NCBI GenBank assembly: GCA_965230245.1
Contig: OZ246000.1
Span: 186,001-250,000, forward strand
Source of the DNA: JAGNKE01 sp965230245
GTDB lineage: Bacteria; Pseudomonadota; Alphaproteobacteria; Micavibrionales; Micavibrionaceae
DNA length: 64,000 nucleotides
Direction of reading: 5' to 3'
Position 1 is the stretch's first letter; each line of letters starts with the position of its first letter. This document shows positions 17,511 to 25,564 of the stretch, piece after piece. The notes beneath the pieces are model-generated. The model saw only the letters and a program-made list of their open reading frames with translations, ran no database searches and was not told the origin of the DNA. A program made the position numbers and the translations under genes.

Positions 17511-18965
17511 TTATTGAACGACAACCTTATAAAGCCTGTTTGGGGCAACCTGCTCTCTTGGCCCCAAGCCGTTTAACACCCTAAAACGGTCTTCAACATA
17601 ATCATCAAACGGCATCATCTTAGATAAAGATGCAACCGTATCTCCGGCCTTGCTCTCAATAACAATCAACTTATACGGCTTTATCTTCTCAATATCGGCC
17701 CTGCTCATCGATTTGAAACTGTATGTCGCCTTCTTAAGAGCGGTTTGCTTAACTGCTGACAAATTCCTAGGCATGGCAATTTGATAACGGATGACCTTAT
17801 CTTTAGTCCATTGGATAGCAATCACACGAACAATCATAGGCTTGCCGTTCACGGTTCCCGAAAAAGAAGCCGTCGCAGCCGGATAACCATTAATATTGAT
17901 TGCCTCAAGATCGGTGACATTACGATCTTTTAGCATCTCCTGTCGGATATAGCTTGATGGTGACAGTCCTCCCGCATTCGATTGCATATCTAAAACAATA
18001 ACAGCACCGTCTGCCTTGCTCGTCGCAATAACCTGAGTGGGTTGGTTAATAATTCGATACCCTTGCGGCACGGAAAACTGAAAACCCAAATCGGGATGGT
18101 AAAAATTCTGTCCTCTGACAAACCCGTCTTTGGAACTTTCGCCGTAAACCATGCCGCTGATTTTTTGTAAATATCCGTCTCTATTCACAATGCCCTGTTT
18201 GACATACTGGGAAGCCTCCGAAACTGTCTTGGCAACACGCTCCTGCGTTGCAGGGTGAGTTGAGAAATACGTCACAGGCTCAGAGGAATCCTTGCCCGCC
18301 AATTTTGCCTCAAGAGAAGAGTCATTTTGCAAGTTTCTAAGGAAAGATGTCATGGCCGTCGGATCATACCCTGCACGGCTTAAATACCGAATCCCCAACG
18401 AATCCGCTTGGTTTTCCTGCCCCCGAGAATATGACTTGATATAGAGATCATTTCCAAGACCAAGCGCACTACTAACCGTATCGCTCCCGATTGCAGAAGA
18501 TAAGATCGCCGCTCCCAAAGTCGAAACCACACCGCGCGAATAACGTTCCGCTGAATGACGCGCCGTAATGTGCCCCGTTTCATGCGCCAACACTGCTGCC
18601 ATCTCTGCCTCCGAATTAGACAGAGATAACAAACCACGAGTGAGGTAGATGTACCCGCCCGGTAATGCGAAGGCGTTAACAACGGGAGAGTCCAGCAGGA
18701 AAAACTGGTACTGAACATCAGGACGCTCGGTATTCTTCGCGATTTTTGCCCCGACGGATTGCACATAGGTCTGCAAACCCTGATCATTGTAAAGCCCGTA
18801 CTGTTTTAAGACCTTTGCATGCTCCTGAGCTCCGACTTCTACTTCCTGTTGAGGAGACATAAGCGCCGTAAACTGGCTTTCACCTGTTGCCGGATTCGTT
18901 GAGCAAGCCGTAAGAAACAGCAAAAAAACCGTACAAAATTTAGCTATATGACTTCCGTGTCTCAT
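17511..18965 (-). CDS. M48-family zinc metalloprotease, lipoprotein (BepA/YfgC-like)
   Basis: Periplasmic outer-membrane-quality-control type protease. The N-terminus is a lipoprotein signal with lipobox LTAC. The catalytic motif HETGH lies in AAVLAHETGHITARHSAERY and the third zinc ligand in SRGQENQADSLGIRYL. SNSEAEMAAVLAHE and LPGGYIYLTRGLL are typical of M48 family C. After the protease domain comes a long C-terminal region with a LysM-like end (VIESKAGDTVASLSKMM ... RFRVLNGL), which suggests peptidoglycan binding. E. coli BepA carries TPRs instead, so the architecture is that of the alphaproteobacterial variant. The small gene at 18975-19193 lies immediately upstream, 9 bases away, and is probably cotranscribed. 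Confidence 0.92.
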   Translation of the reverse strand: MRHGSHIAKFCTVFLLFLTACSTNPATGESQFTALMSPQQEVEVGAQEHAKVLKQYGLYNDQGLQTYVQSVGAKIAKNTERPDVQYQFFLLDSPVVNAFALPGGYIYLTRGLLSLSNSEAEMAAVLAHETGHITARHSAERYSRGVVSTLGAAILSSAIGSDTVSSALGLGNDLYIKSYSRGQENQADSLGIRYLSRAGYDPTAMTSFLRNLQNDSSLEAKLAGKDSSEPVTYFSTHPATQERVAKTVSEASQYVKQGIVNRDGYLQKISGMVYGESSKDGFVRGQNFYHPDLGFQFSVPQGYRIINQPTQVIATSKADGAVIVLDMQSNAGGLSPSSYIRQEMLKDRNVTDLEAININGYPAATASFSGTVNGKPMIVRVIAIQWTKDKVIRYQIAMPRNLSAVKQTALKKATYSFKSMSRADIEKIKPYKLIVIESKAGDTVASLSKMMPFDDYVEDRFRVLNGLGPREQVAPNRLYKVVVQ

Positions 18966-18974
18966 AATACAAAT

Positions 18975-19193
18975 CTAACGCTTACCGCTCTTAGTTCTGG
19001 GAATGTTATCACCGCCGCTGCCAAGTCCTTGATATCTGTAAGAATTGCCGGAGCCTGGGTCACCGGAATGAACAATCGGGTCTCTTTTAGCCAATTCGAA
19101 CTGCTCAACAAAAACACGACCGGGACCCCCAAAAATGTATAATCCCAGAATAAGAGCACATAGCAACCACGCACTGTATAGAATATACTTCAT
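18975..19193 (-). CDS. Small membrane-anchored or secreted protein, 72 residues
   Basis: Function unknown. One N-terminal hydrophobic helix (ILYSAWLLCALILGLYIF) is followed by a short hydrophilic tail rich in Gly, Ser, Asp and Arg. Preferred over the other small frames across this region because of the credible signal or anchor, the ATG start and its placement 9 bases before the M48 protease gene on the same strand. Overlapping alternatives in the other frames give compositionally implausible proteins. It is divergent from the SNase-like gene with about 30 bases between start codons, so promoters must overlap coding DNA. Confidence 0.55.
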   Translation of the reverse strand: MKYILYSAWLLCALILGLYIFGGPGRVFVEQFELAKRDPIVHSGDPGSGNSYRYQGLGSGGDNIPRTKSGKR

Positions 19194-19224
19194 GATAATT
19201 TACAAAACCGATTTTGTTGACGAC

Positions 19225-20172
19225 ATGCAAAAAAATAAAAAACCAAAGCAATTTAGTATAGCCATTAAAACGATATTCTTCATATTAACGTTGCTTTTCA
19301 GTCAGTATTCTTACGCAAATCAACCAAAATTGCCAATAGCGGATTATTCCGAACTATCTTTGATGGGCACAACAACTATTGAGTCGGTAATTGATCCCTT
19401 AAACGTAAAAGCCAAAGACGGAAAAGTTTATTTTCTGGCAGGGCTGAATTACCCCGACCTTGATCCCTATAATCCGGGCCAGCTTTCTGTAACGGCAACA
19501 AAAATACTCACTGACCTGCTCGTCGGACAAAGAGTAAATATTTACCAAACCAAGACTGAAGGCATTGGACGCCAAAACCGCATGGGGCATCAAATTGCTC
19601 ATATAGAAAGAAAGAAAGACAAAATATGGATTCAGGGCACACTCTTATATCTGGGTGTTGCAAGAGCAAGAACGGAACGCTTTAACCCTGAAATGAGCGA
19701 ACAAATGTATGCCGTTGAAGAGATTTCAAGAAAGGAAAAAAATGGGCTGTGGAAAGTAGAGGGATTTAAGATCGCACAAGCCAATAATGCTGAGCTCGCA
19801 ATCGGAGATTTCCAGATTGTCGAGGGCAAGATCAAAAGCATGGCCATGCGCAAAAACGTACTCTATTTAAACTTCGGAGATAACTGGAGAGAAGACTTCA
19901 CCGTTTCTATCACCAGTGCGGACCGCCGCCTTTTTGCAAAGAAAGGCCTTAACCCCAGAGATTGGTCCGGCGGCATGATTAGAGTGCGTGGATGGGTAGG
20001 CTCCTATTACGGACCGCATATAAAGGTTGATCACCCGGAAATGATCGAACTGCTTTTTGATCCCAAAAAACAAAAAAAACAACTTGAAAAACAGCAGGAA
20101 GAAACAGATAAAACCGATAGCGCCTTGCCGAAAACAAATAAACCGCCTAGTGTGAACAGGCTGAATAATTAA
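19225..20172 (+). CDS. Secreted protein with a degenerate thermonuclease (SNase-like) domain
   Basis: I start at the ATG at 19225 because it places a good signal peptide (KTIFFILTLLFSQYSYA) at the N-terminus; longer starts only add upstream residues. The region of about residues 55-165 follows the staphylococcal-nuclease plan: KVYFLAGLNYPD where family members have (F)RLxGIDTPE, LTDLLVGQRVNIY, GRQNRMGHQIAHI for DRYGRxVA, WIQGTLLYLGVARA for VNxxLVxxGLA, and EEISRKEKNGLWK for the ExxARxxxxGLW end. The catalytic Arg and Glu of the first motif are replaced, so nuclease activity is doubtful. A second globular region (KNVLYLNFGDNWREDFTVSI, MIRVRGWVGSYYGPHIKV, OB-like) and a Lys/Gln-rich tail follow. 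Confidence 0.75.
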   Translation: MQKNKKPKQFSIAIKTIFFILTLLFSQYSYANQPKLPIADYSELSLMGTTTIESVIDPLNVKAKDGKVYFLAGLNYPDLDPYNPGQLSVTATKILTDLLVGQRVNIYQTKTEGIGRQNRMGHQIAHIERKKDKIWIQGTLLYLGVARARTERFNPEMSEQMYAVEEISRKEKNGLWKVEGFKIAQANNAELAIGDFQIVEGKIKSMAMRKNVLYLNFGDNWREDFTVSITSADRRLFAKKGLNPRDWSGGMIRVRGWVGSYYGPHIKVDHPEMIELLFDPKKQKKQLEKQQEETDKTDSALPKTNKPPSVNRLNN

Positions 20173-20204
20173 TGTCTTAATGATTTGTGGACAAGAAAGC
20201 ACCT

Positions 20205-21254
20205 ATGCCACAGCGGAAAAAACACAAACACCCGAAGACAGCAGAAGGTCATACCTCCGGTGATGCTTACCATCACCACCATACCACACAGACACAACGG
20301 CGACCTTTGCTCGATTTATTCCCCGCCATAACCCCCTATTCCAGCGGTTTTTTATCAGTTGACGAAACACACAACCTGTATTGGGAGCAAAGCGGCAATC
20401 CCGACGGCGTGCCGATTCTTTTACTTCACGGTGGTCCGGGTGCGGGCGCATCTCCAACACATCGTCGGTTTTTCGATCCTGATTTTTTCCGTATTATTAT
20501 CTTTGATCAGCGGGGAGCCGGACGTTCACATCCTTTAGGCTGCGTTGAAAACAATTCTACTGAACTGTTGATCCAGGACATCGAAACACTGCGGAAACAT
20601 CTAAAAGTTGACAAATGGCATCTCTTCGGCGGCTCATGGGGCAGCACACTGGCTATGGCCTATGCCATAAAACATCCCGAAAAAGTATCCAGTATGATCC
20701 TAAGAGGCATATTTCTTTGTGAACAGAACGAAATCGACTGGTTCCTATACGGAATCAAGAAAGTCTTTCCCGAGGCATGGGATCAATTTGCCGGATTACT
20801 CCCCGATAAAGATCAAAATTGCCTGCTCGATGCCTATTACGAACGTTTGATCAATCCGGAAAGCAAAGAGCAGCAAATGGAAGCGGCTATCCACTGGAGC
20901 CTGTACGAGGGCGCGTGCTCCTCCCTGCTGCCGAATTATGAAACGATTACGACAGAAGAACAGAAAATGCATGCCTTGGCGCTCGCGAAGCTCGAAGCAC
21001 ACTACTTCAAGAATGAAGTGCGTCCCCCCGAAAAAAGCCTTCTGAACGATATTGATACCTTGCGTTCAATCCCGACAATCATTATTCAAGGGCGGTACGA
21101 TGTTATTTGTCCGATTCAAACGGCATATAAACTGCATCAGCTTTGGCCGGAAGCCGATTACATTGTAGTGCCGGATGCAGGACATTCCGCATTGGACGAC
21201 CCGTTAAGGTCGCGATTGATTGAGGCAACGGAAAATATCAAAACGATAGTTTAG
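20205..21254 (+). CDS. pip: Prolyl iminopeptidase (peptidase S33)
   Basis: Alpha/beta-hydrolase that releases N-terminal proline from peptides. Motifs: the oxyanion region LLLHGGPGAGASP, FDQRGAGRSHPLG, the nucleophile elbow GGSWGSTLAMAYA, the Asp-containing IQGRYDVICP and the His in PDAGHSALDDP. Length matches the family. The ATG at 20205 is preferred; an in-frame GTG at 20187 is possible. Odd is an N-terminal tail of about 30 residues that is Lys/His-rich and holds four consecutive histidines before the usual domain start (PAITPYSSGFLSV). It ends 8 bases before pgk. Confidence 0.92.
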   Translation: MPQRKKHKHPKTAEGHTSGDAYHHHHTTQTQRRPLLDLFPAITPYSSGFLSVDETHNLYWEQSGNPDGVPILLLHGGPGAGASPTHRRFFDPDFFRIIIFDQRGAGRSHPLGCVENNSTELLIQDIETLRKHLKVDKWHLFGGSWGSTLAMAYAIKHPEKVSSMILRGIFLCEQNEIDWFLYGIKKVFPEAWDQFAGLLPDKDQNCLLDAYYERLINPESKEQQMEAAIHWSLYEGACSSLLPNYETITTEEQKMHALALAKLEAHYFKNEVRPPEKSLLNDIDTLRSIPTIIIQGRYDVICPIQTAYKLHQLWPEADYIVVPDAGHSALDDPLRSRLIEATENIKTIV

Positions 21255-21262
21255 AGGAAAAA

Positions 21263-22525
21263 ATGCAGGACGCAACAGCCGCACTAAAAACAACAGACAC
21301 CGCAATGGAAGATACAAAAAGAACAAAACTCGACGTCCCGACAATTAAAGACCTCGATGTCAAAAACAAGACAGTGCTATTGCGTGTAGATCTGAATGTC
21401 CCAAAAAATAAAAAGAACGAAGTGACCGACACGACTCGTATCGACAGACTTAAACCAACCATTGATTACTTAAGAAACCAAAACGCCAAAATCCTGATCC
21501 TGTCACACTTTGGAAGACCTGACGGAGAGCGCAACACACAAATGTCACTGGCATTCCTGACTCCGGTGCTTGAAAAACAATGGACCTGCCGCACGACATT
21601 TGCACCAGACTGCATCGGAGACCACACAAAGGATATCGTTAAAAAAGCAGACTATGGCACGATCGTTCTGCTTGAAAACGTCCGATTTTATAAAGAAGAA
21701 AAAAGCAACGATCCAAATTTTGCAAAGTCACTGTCAGAGCTTGCAGATATCTATGTGAACGATGCGTTCTCGACATCACACCGCGCCCATGCGTCAACAA
21801 CAGGAATTGCCCAATACCTCCCATCCGTCGCCGGACTACTTATGGAAGAGGAAATTAATGCTCTCTCCTCTGCATTGATAGCTCCTGAAAAACCCGTTAT
21901 GGCCTTCACAGGCGGATCAAAAATTTCTACAAAACTAAGTGTCCTGAACAATCTTGTCAAAAAAATGGACTACCTCGTTCTGGGCGGCGCCATGGCAAAC
22001 ACGTTCCTTTTTGCAAAAGGCTATTCCATGGGACACTCGATGTTTGAGAAAGACATGGCCGAAGAAGCAGTCGGCATCATGCAAAAAGCCAAAGATGCGG
22101 GATGCGAGATCATTCTGCCCGTTGATGTGGTTTGCGCTTCCGAACTTAAAGAAAATGCGGAGCACCAAACCGTAAAAGTAGACAAAATACCTGAAGATCA
22201 AAGCGCGATCGACCTAGGTGAAGAAACGATCGCCTATATCAATTCCAAAATTGACGACTGCAAGACCGTCCTCTGGAACGGCCCCCTCGGTGTCTTTGAG
22301 ATCAAACCATTTGATAATGGCACGAATGAGGTTGCAAAACGTGTCGCAAAACGGACAAAAGACGGTTTTTGCATAAGCATCGCAGGTGGCGGGGATACTG
22401 TCGCCGCATTGGAAAATGCCGGGTCTGTTTCGGACTTTTCTTATATCTCGACTGCTGGCGGTGCTTTCCTGGAATGGCTGGAAGGAAAAAAACTGCCCGG
22501 CATCTCCGCACTGATTAGAAAATAA
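21263..22525 (+). CDS. pgk: Phosphoglycerate kinase
   Basis: Glycolytic enzyme that interconverts 1,3-bisphosphoglycerate/ADP and 3-phosphoglycerate/ATP. Classic motifs: KTVLLRVDLNVP, ILSHFGRPDG, LLENVRFYKEE, VNDAFSTSHRAHAST, the hinge region AFTGGSKISTKL, VLWNGPLGVFE, and the C-terminal nucleotide loop IAGGGDTVAAL plus STAGGAFLEWLEGKKLPG. A 20-odd-residue N-terminal extension rich in Thr, Ala and Lys precedes the normal start, although an internal ATG in that extension (MEDTKRTK) would also serve. AGAGGA precedes the first ATG. It probably forms an operon with pip; no other glycolytic gene is adjacent. Confidence 0.97.
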   Translation: MQDATAALKTTDTAMEDTKRTKLDVPTIKDLDVKNKTVLLRVDLNVPKNKKNEVTDTTRIDRLKPTIDYLRNQNAKILILSHFGRPDGERNTQMSLAFLTPVLEKQWTCRTTFAPDCIGDHTKDIVKKADYGTIVLLENVRFYKEEKSNDPNFAKSLSELADIYVNDAFSTSHRAHASTTGIAQYLPSVAGLLMEEEINALSSALIAPEKPVMAFTGGSKISTKLSVLNNLVKKMDYLVLGGAMANTFLFAKGYSMGHSMFEKDMAEEAVGIMQKAKDAGCEIILPVDVVCASELKENAEHQTVKVDKIPEDQSAIDLGEETIAYINSKIDDCKTVLWNGPLGVFEIKPFDNGTNEVAKRVAKRTKDGFCISIAGGGDTVAALENAGSVSDFSYISTAGGAFLEWLEGKKLPGISALIRK

Positions 22526-22625
22526 GCAAGGGCCAAGGAAACCTAGGAAAACAAGGCGGTTTTTATACAGCGCACCGTTTAGATATGCTAACATCCTATA
22601 AAGTGAAAAAAATAAAGTAGAGTGA

Positions 22626-23702
22626 ATGAATACAAATGTAAGCGCCAAAGCTTATCCGCCGACGAGCAACGTCCCAAATAATAACAAAAAAACAATCTCG
22701 GTCAGGGAAATTACCGACCACTGCAAAAAATATAAAGGTGCAGATACGCTTAAAAGCGTTTTCCAGCTGGTATCGACGCTTTTTCTGTTCTTGATTTCTT
22801 TGGGCATAATGATATATGCGCTTGAAACGATTCCGATTATTACCGCCCTGCTGCTGATCCCGACAGCCGGATTACTGACCCGCCTGTTCATTATCCAGCA
22901 TGATTGCGGACACGGCTCATTTTTTAAAAAGAAGATCCACAATACATGGACCGGTCGCTTGATTTCTGTTTTAACCTTTACGCCTTATGACTTTTGGCGA
23001 AGGGCGCATAACATGCACCACGCAACATCAGGCGATCTTGATAGAAGAAGTATTGGCGGCATCGACACGATTACGGTCAAAGAGTACAAAAAAATGTCTC
23101 CCGCCAAGCAAAAGGCGTATAGGCTCTATCGTGACCCGATATTATTGATCCTAATCGGAACTCCCATTTACACCATTTTCTTGCAACGTATCCCTGTCAA
23201 CTTTCCGACGGATTTCTATGACAACTATAAAACGCTCTCATCGGAATCCATCTTCAAAAGCATAATGCTGACAAACCTTGCGCTTCTGCTTTTCTGCACC
23301 GGTTTCATCGCGCTTTTTGGCCTCAAAGCGCTCTTGCTCGTCTACCTACCGGTTCTGGTTGTCACGACATGGATTGGCGGCTGGCTCTTCTACATCCAAC
23401 ATCAATTCGAAGACGGATACTGGGAGTATAATGATGAATGGGATATCAATGATGCGGGTCTGATGGGAAGCTCCTATTATGAACTTCCAAAAATCTTACA
23501 ATGGTTCAGCGGAAGTATAGGCTTACACCATATCCACCATCTGAACTGCCAGATTCCGAATTACAAACTACAAGACTGTATGGACGCACGCCCTGAACTC
23601 GCCGAAATAAACCGCCTCTCCTTAAAAGACAGCCTGCAATGCATCCACCTGAAAATTTGGTGTGAAGACCGCAAGAAAATGGTCAGATTTTCGGATATAT
23701 AG
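22626..23702 (+). CDS. Membrane fatty-acid desaturase
   Basis: Acyl-lipid desaturase of the di-iron integral-membrane class. The three histidine boxes are clear: HDCGHGSF, RRAHNMHHA and GLHHIHHLN, with four to five hydrophobic helices between them. The spacing and the HDCGHGSF box resemble the Delta12/omega-6-type family, so the product likely introduces double bonds into membrane phospholipid acyl chains. The exact position cannot be inferred. It is monocistronic, with a 100-base upstream gap and a terminator directly after it. Confidence 0.9.
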   Translation: MNTNVSAKAYPPTSNVPNNNKKTISVREITDHCKKYKGADTLKSVFQLVSTLFLFLISLGIMIYALETIPIITALLLIPTAGLLTRLFIIQHDCGHGSFFKKKIHNTWTGRLISVLTFTPYDFWRRAHNMHHATSGDLDRRSIGGIDTITVKEYKKMSPAKQKAYRLYRDPILLILIGTPIYTIFLQRIPVNFPTDFYDNYKTLSSESIFKSIMLTNLALLLFCTGFIALFGLKALLLVYLPVLVVTTWIGGWLFYIQHQFEDGYWEYNDEWDINDAGLMGSSYYELPKILQWFSGSIGLHHIHHLNCQIPNYKLQDCMDARPELAEINRLSLKDSLQCIHLKIWCEDRKKMVRFSDI

Positions 23703-23731
23703 ACGCTTCAACCCATCGGACCCCTTAAAGC

Positions 23732-23768
23732 AAAAAAAAACCGGTTGGGGGAAGAAACCGGCTTTTTT
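23732..23768. terminator. Bidirectional terminator between desaturase and DUF2336 genes
   Basis: AACCGGTT (23739-23746) and AACCGGCT (23756-23763) can pair across an A/G-rich loop, with a T run on the plus-strand side and a run of nine A residues upstream that becomes a T run for the minus-strand transcript. It serves two convergent genes. Confidence 0.75.
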
Positions 23769-23791
23769 CTGGTTGGATGGAGGATTGAAAA

Positions 23792-24910
23792 CTAGTGCAC
23801 AGACGAATTCCTTATAATCTGCAAAGCAACACTCGGCTCAACACGGTCATAATAAGTGACGGCCTTTGCCATCGCCTGAGAGTCTACAAGACGTCCTGTG
23901 TTTCTGAACTGATTAGATAACAGGAAGATAGACACAAAATCTTCCTTACTGATCCCAAAAGCCTTTGAAGCAACGGCAAGGCCCTGCCCGTGCGTTTGGA
24001 TCAAAATCTCACAAACGGTTTTAATATCCAGTTCTGTGAATACGGCAAACTGTGCCACAAACGAACGGAATTGCCCGCGACGCAAAGTACTTAGCATAAG
24101 CTTGGTATTAAGCTTGCCCTGCGCCTTCATGGCCAGAGCTGCCTTCATCATATGTTCTTCCGGCTTATAATCCTTAAAATCATGTCCGTCTTTGAATTCT
24201 TTAACTGTGTTATCGACCGCATCAATCAAAATTTGCGCATCGATATTATAATTCTGAACAATAAAACTTTTTATCTCCTGTCCGACAAACTCATAAAGCC
24301 TTGAAACCACGCTCTGACTGATATCCGAACGTCTCAAGAGTGGCATCGCCAGATCTTCATGATCTTGTGCCATATCGGAGATTGTGATAGCCGCATGCTC
24401 GGTCAGTCGAATATTTGTGTTTTCGCAAAGATTTAAAGCTGTTTCGTAATCATGCGTATCGGCCAAAATATCAACAACTTGATCGCCAAGCTGCTCGCGA
24501 GTAGCAATAATACGCCAATAATCAGCACTTTTCGCCTTGATAATATAAATGAGATCCAGATCACTCAAAACCGGGCTGTCTCTCAAAACAGGTTTTGCAA
24601 TTTCAATTTCATCATTAGCCAGTTGTAGAACCAATCGCAACGGCACGTCATCAAAAGTTGAAAGTTGATCGGCAAGCGCCTGACGCACATCACTTTCAGC
24701 CTTGCGCATCAAATCCACAAGCACATCCGCGACCATCTCGCTTTCACGCTCGTTGACATCCATTTCCAACAATTTACTGATTGATTTGGCAAGCTGAGAC
24801 CTAGCCTGCGGGGACTTATCCTTCGCAAGACCATAGAGCTTTTTGGCTTCGTTTAACTGCATCAACACAGCAGAAAACTCCTGCTGATCGATCTGTTTGT
24901 TAAATTCCAT
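23792..24910 (-). CDS. DUF2336 domain protein
   Basis: Alpha-helical repeat protein of a family restricted mainly to Alphaproteobacteria; function is not established, though relatives are linked to cell-envelope or motility regulation in some species. Characteristic stretches are KAESDVRQALADQLSTFDDVPLRLVLQLANDEIEIAKPVLRDSPVLSDLDLIYII-type HEAT-like repeats (given here in outline) and the C-terminal helical domain with ISKEDFVSIFLLSNQFR. No signal or membrane helix. The ATG at 24910 is preferred; a GTG at 24925 is in frame. Good marker for the phylum-level assignment of this window. Confidence 0.85.
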   Translation of the reverse strand: MEFNKQIDQQEFSAVLMQLNEAKKLYGLAKDKSPQARSQLAKSISKLLEMDVNERESEMVADVLVDLMRKAESDVRQALADQLSTFDDVPLRLVLQLANDEIEIAKPVLRDSPVLSDLDLIYIIKAKSADYWRIIATREQLGDQVVDILADTHDYETALNLCENTNIRLTEHAAITISDMAQDHEDLAMPLLRRSDISQSVVSRLYEFVGQEIKSFIVQNYNIDAQILIDAVDNTVKEFKDGHDFKDYKPEEHMMKAALAMKAQGKLNTKLMLSTLRRGQFRSFVAQFAVFTELDIKTVCEILIQTHGQGLAVASKAFGISKEDFVSIFLLSNQFRNTGRLVDSQAMAKAVTYYDRVEPSVALQIIRNSSVH

Positions 24911-24925
24911 TTCTTTTTGCCCCAC

Positions 24926-25199
24926 AACATAATAAATACTGCTATTTCATAATGTTAGTTGTTATATCTATAAAAATTAGTTTTTCAAACCTTCTCAAAA
25001 AAGACGTTTTTATCTGATACATTTATATCGCAAAGTAATTACTAACTTATTAACTTTAATAAAAATTACGCAAAATTATCGTTTAATCATGTGCCCGAAT
25101 TGTGTAACCTTTAGGGTAATAAGCTGTATAGAAAGGCTTTATTAACGATTTATTGGTAACCTGTGTAAGGTTTTCTTTTTACGATTAGGGTAGCAGGCA
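24926..25199. other. A+T-rich divergent intergenic region
   Basis: About 270 bases with no gene. It is strongly A+T-rich in its first two thirds and must contain promoters for the DUF2336 gene (minus) and the Gln-rich small gene (plus). AACCTGTGTAAGGTT near 25158 is a short inverted repeat followed by TTCTTTTT, and AGGGTA occurs twice. I could not fix a promoter with confidence. Confidence 0.4.
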
Positions 25200-25484
25200 A
25201 TGACTGGTCCAATTACAGGTTTTAATCAACAGCAAATTCCACTGTCTCAGAACTACCAACAAGGTAGCAACGAGCAGTCCAATACCGTTCGACAGGAACA
25301 AGAACAGCAGCCACAGGAAAGCGTATTATCAGTTCGCGGGGGCGCCCTTTCCCAATCACAGGATACGAATGAAACAAGCCAGCAGGACACGGAAACAAAC
25401 GTATTCCAGCAATCACAATCACTCTCATCGAATGACACAGGTGGAGAACAAAGACGGGGATCTGTTGTAGATATCGTGGTTTAG
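25200..25484 (+). CDS. Small Gln/Ser-rich protein of unknown function
   Basis: A 94-residue hydrophilic, probably disordered protein: Gln about a fifth of residues, with many Ser, Thr and Asn, no cysteine and no hydrophobic segment except the final VVDIVV. Reasons to accept it as a gene are the ATG start, no competing frame of better quality, its isolation between a divergent promoter region and a strong terminator about 30 bases after its stop. No family recognised; a Gln-rich tail of this kind could be a secreted or adaptor peptide, but nothing proves it. Confidence 0.6.
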   Translation: MTGPITGFNQQQIPLSQNYQQGSNEQSNTVRQEQEQQPQESVLSVRGGALSQSQDTNETSQQDTETNVFQQSQSLSSNDTGGEQRRGSVVDIVV

Positions 25485-25514
25485 CGATAGCGACAGCAAC
25501 ATATGCAAAAAAAC

Positions 25515-25542
25515 AAACGCGTTCCAAATGGCGCGTTTTTTT
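25515..25542 (+). terminator. Rho-independent terminator of the Gln-rich gene
   Basis: AAACGCG (25515-25521) pairs with CGCGTTT (25532-25538) around a 10-base loop, and seven T residues end the structure. It lies between the small gene and the convergent amn. Confidence 0.8.
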
Positions 25543-25564
25543 ATTGTGTTATATGAGATTAGCG

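Noticed and set aside
18948..19174. Alternative small frames over 18975-19193
   Set aside because: Less credible composition and no sensible signal or start; the 72-residue minus frame fits an anchored small protein.
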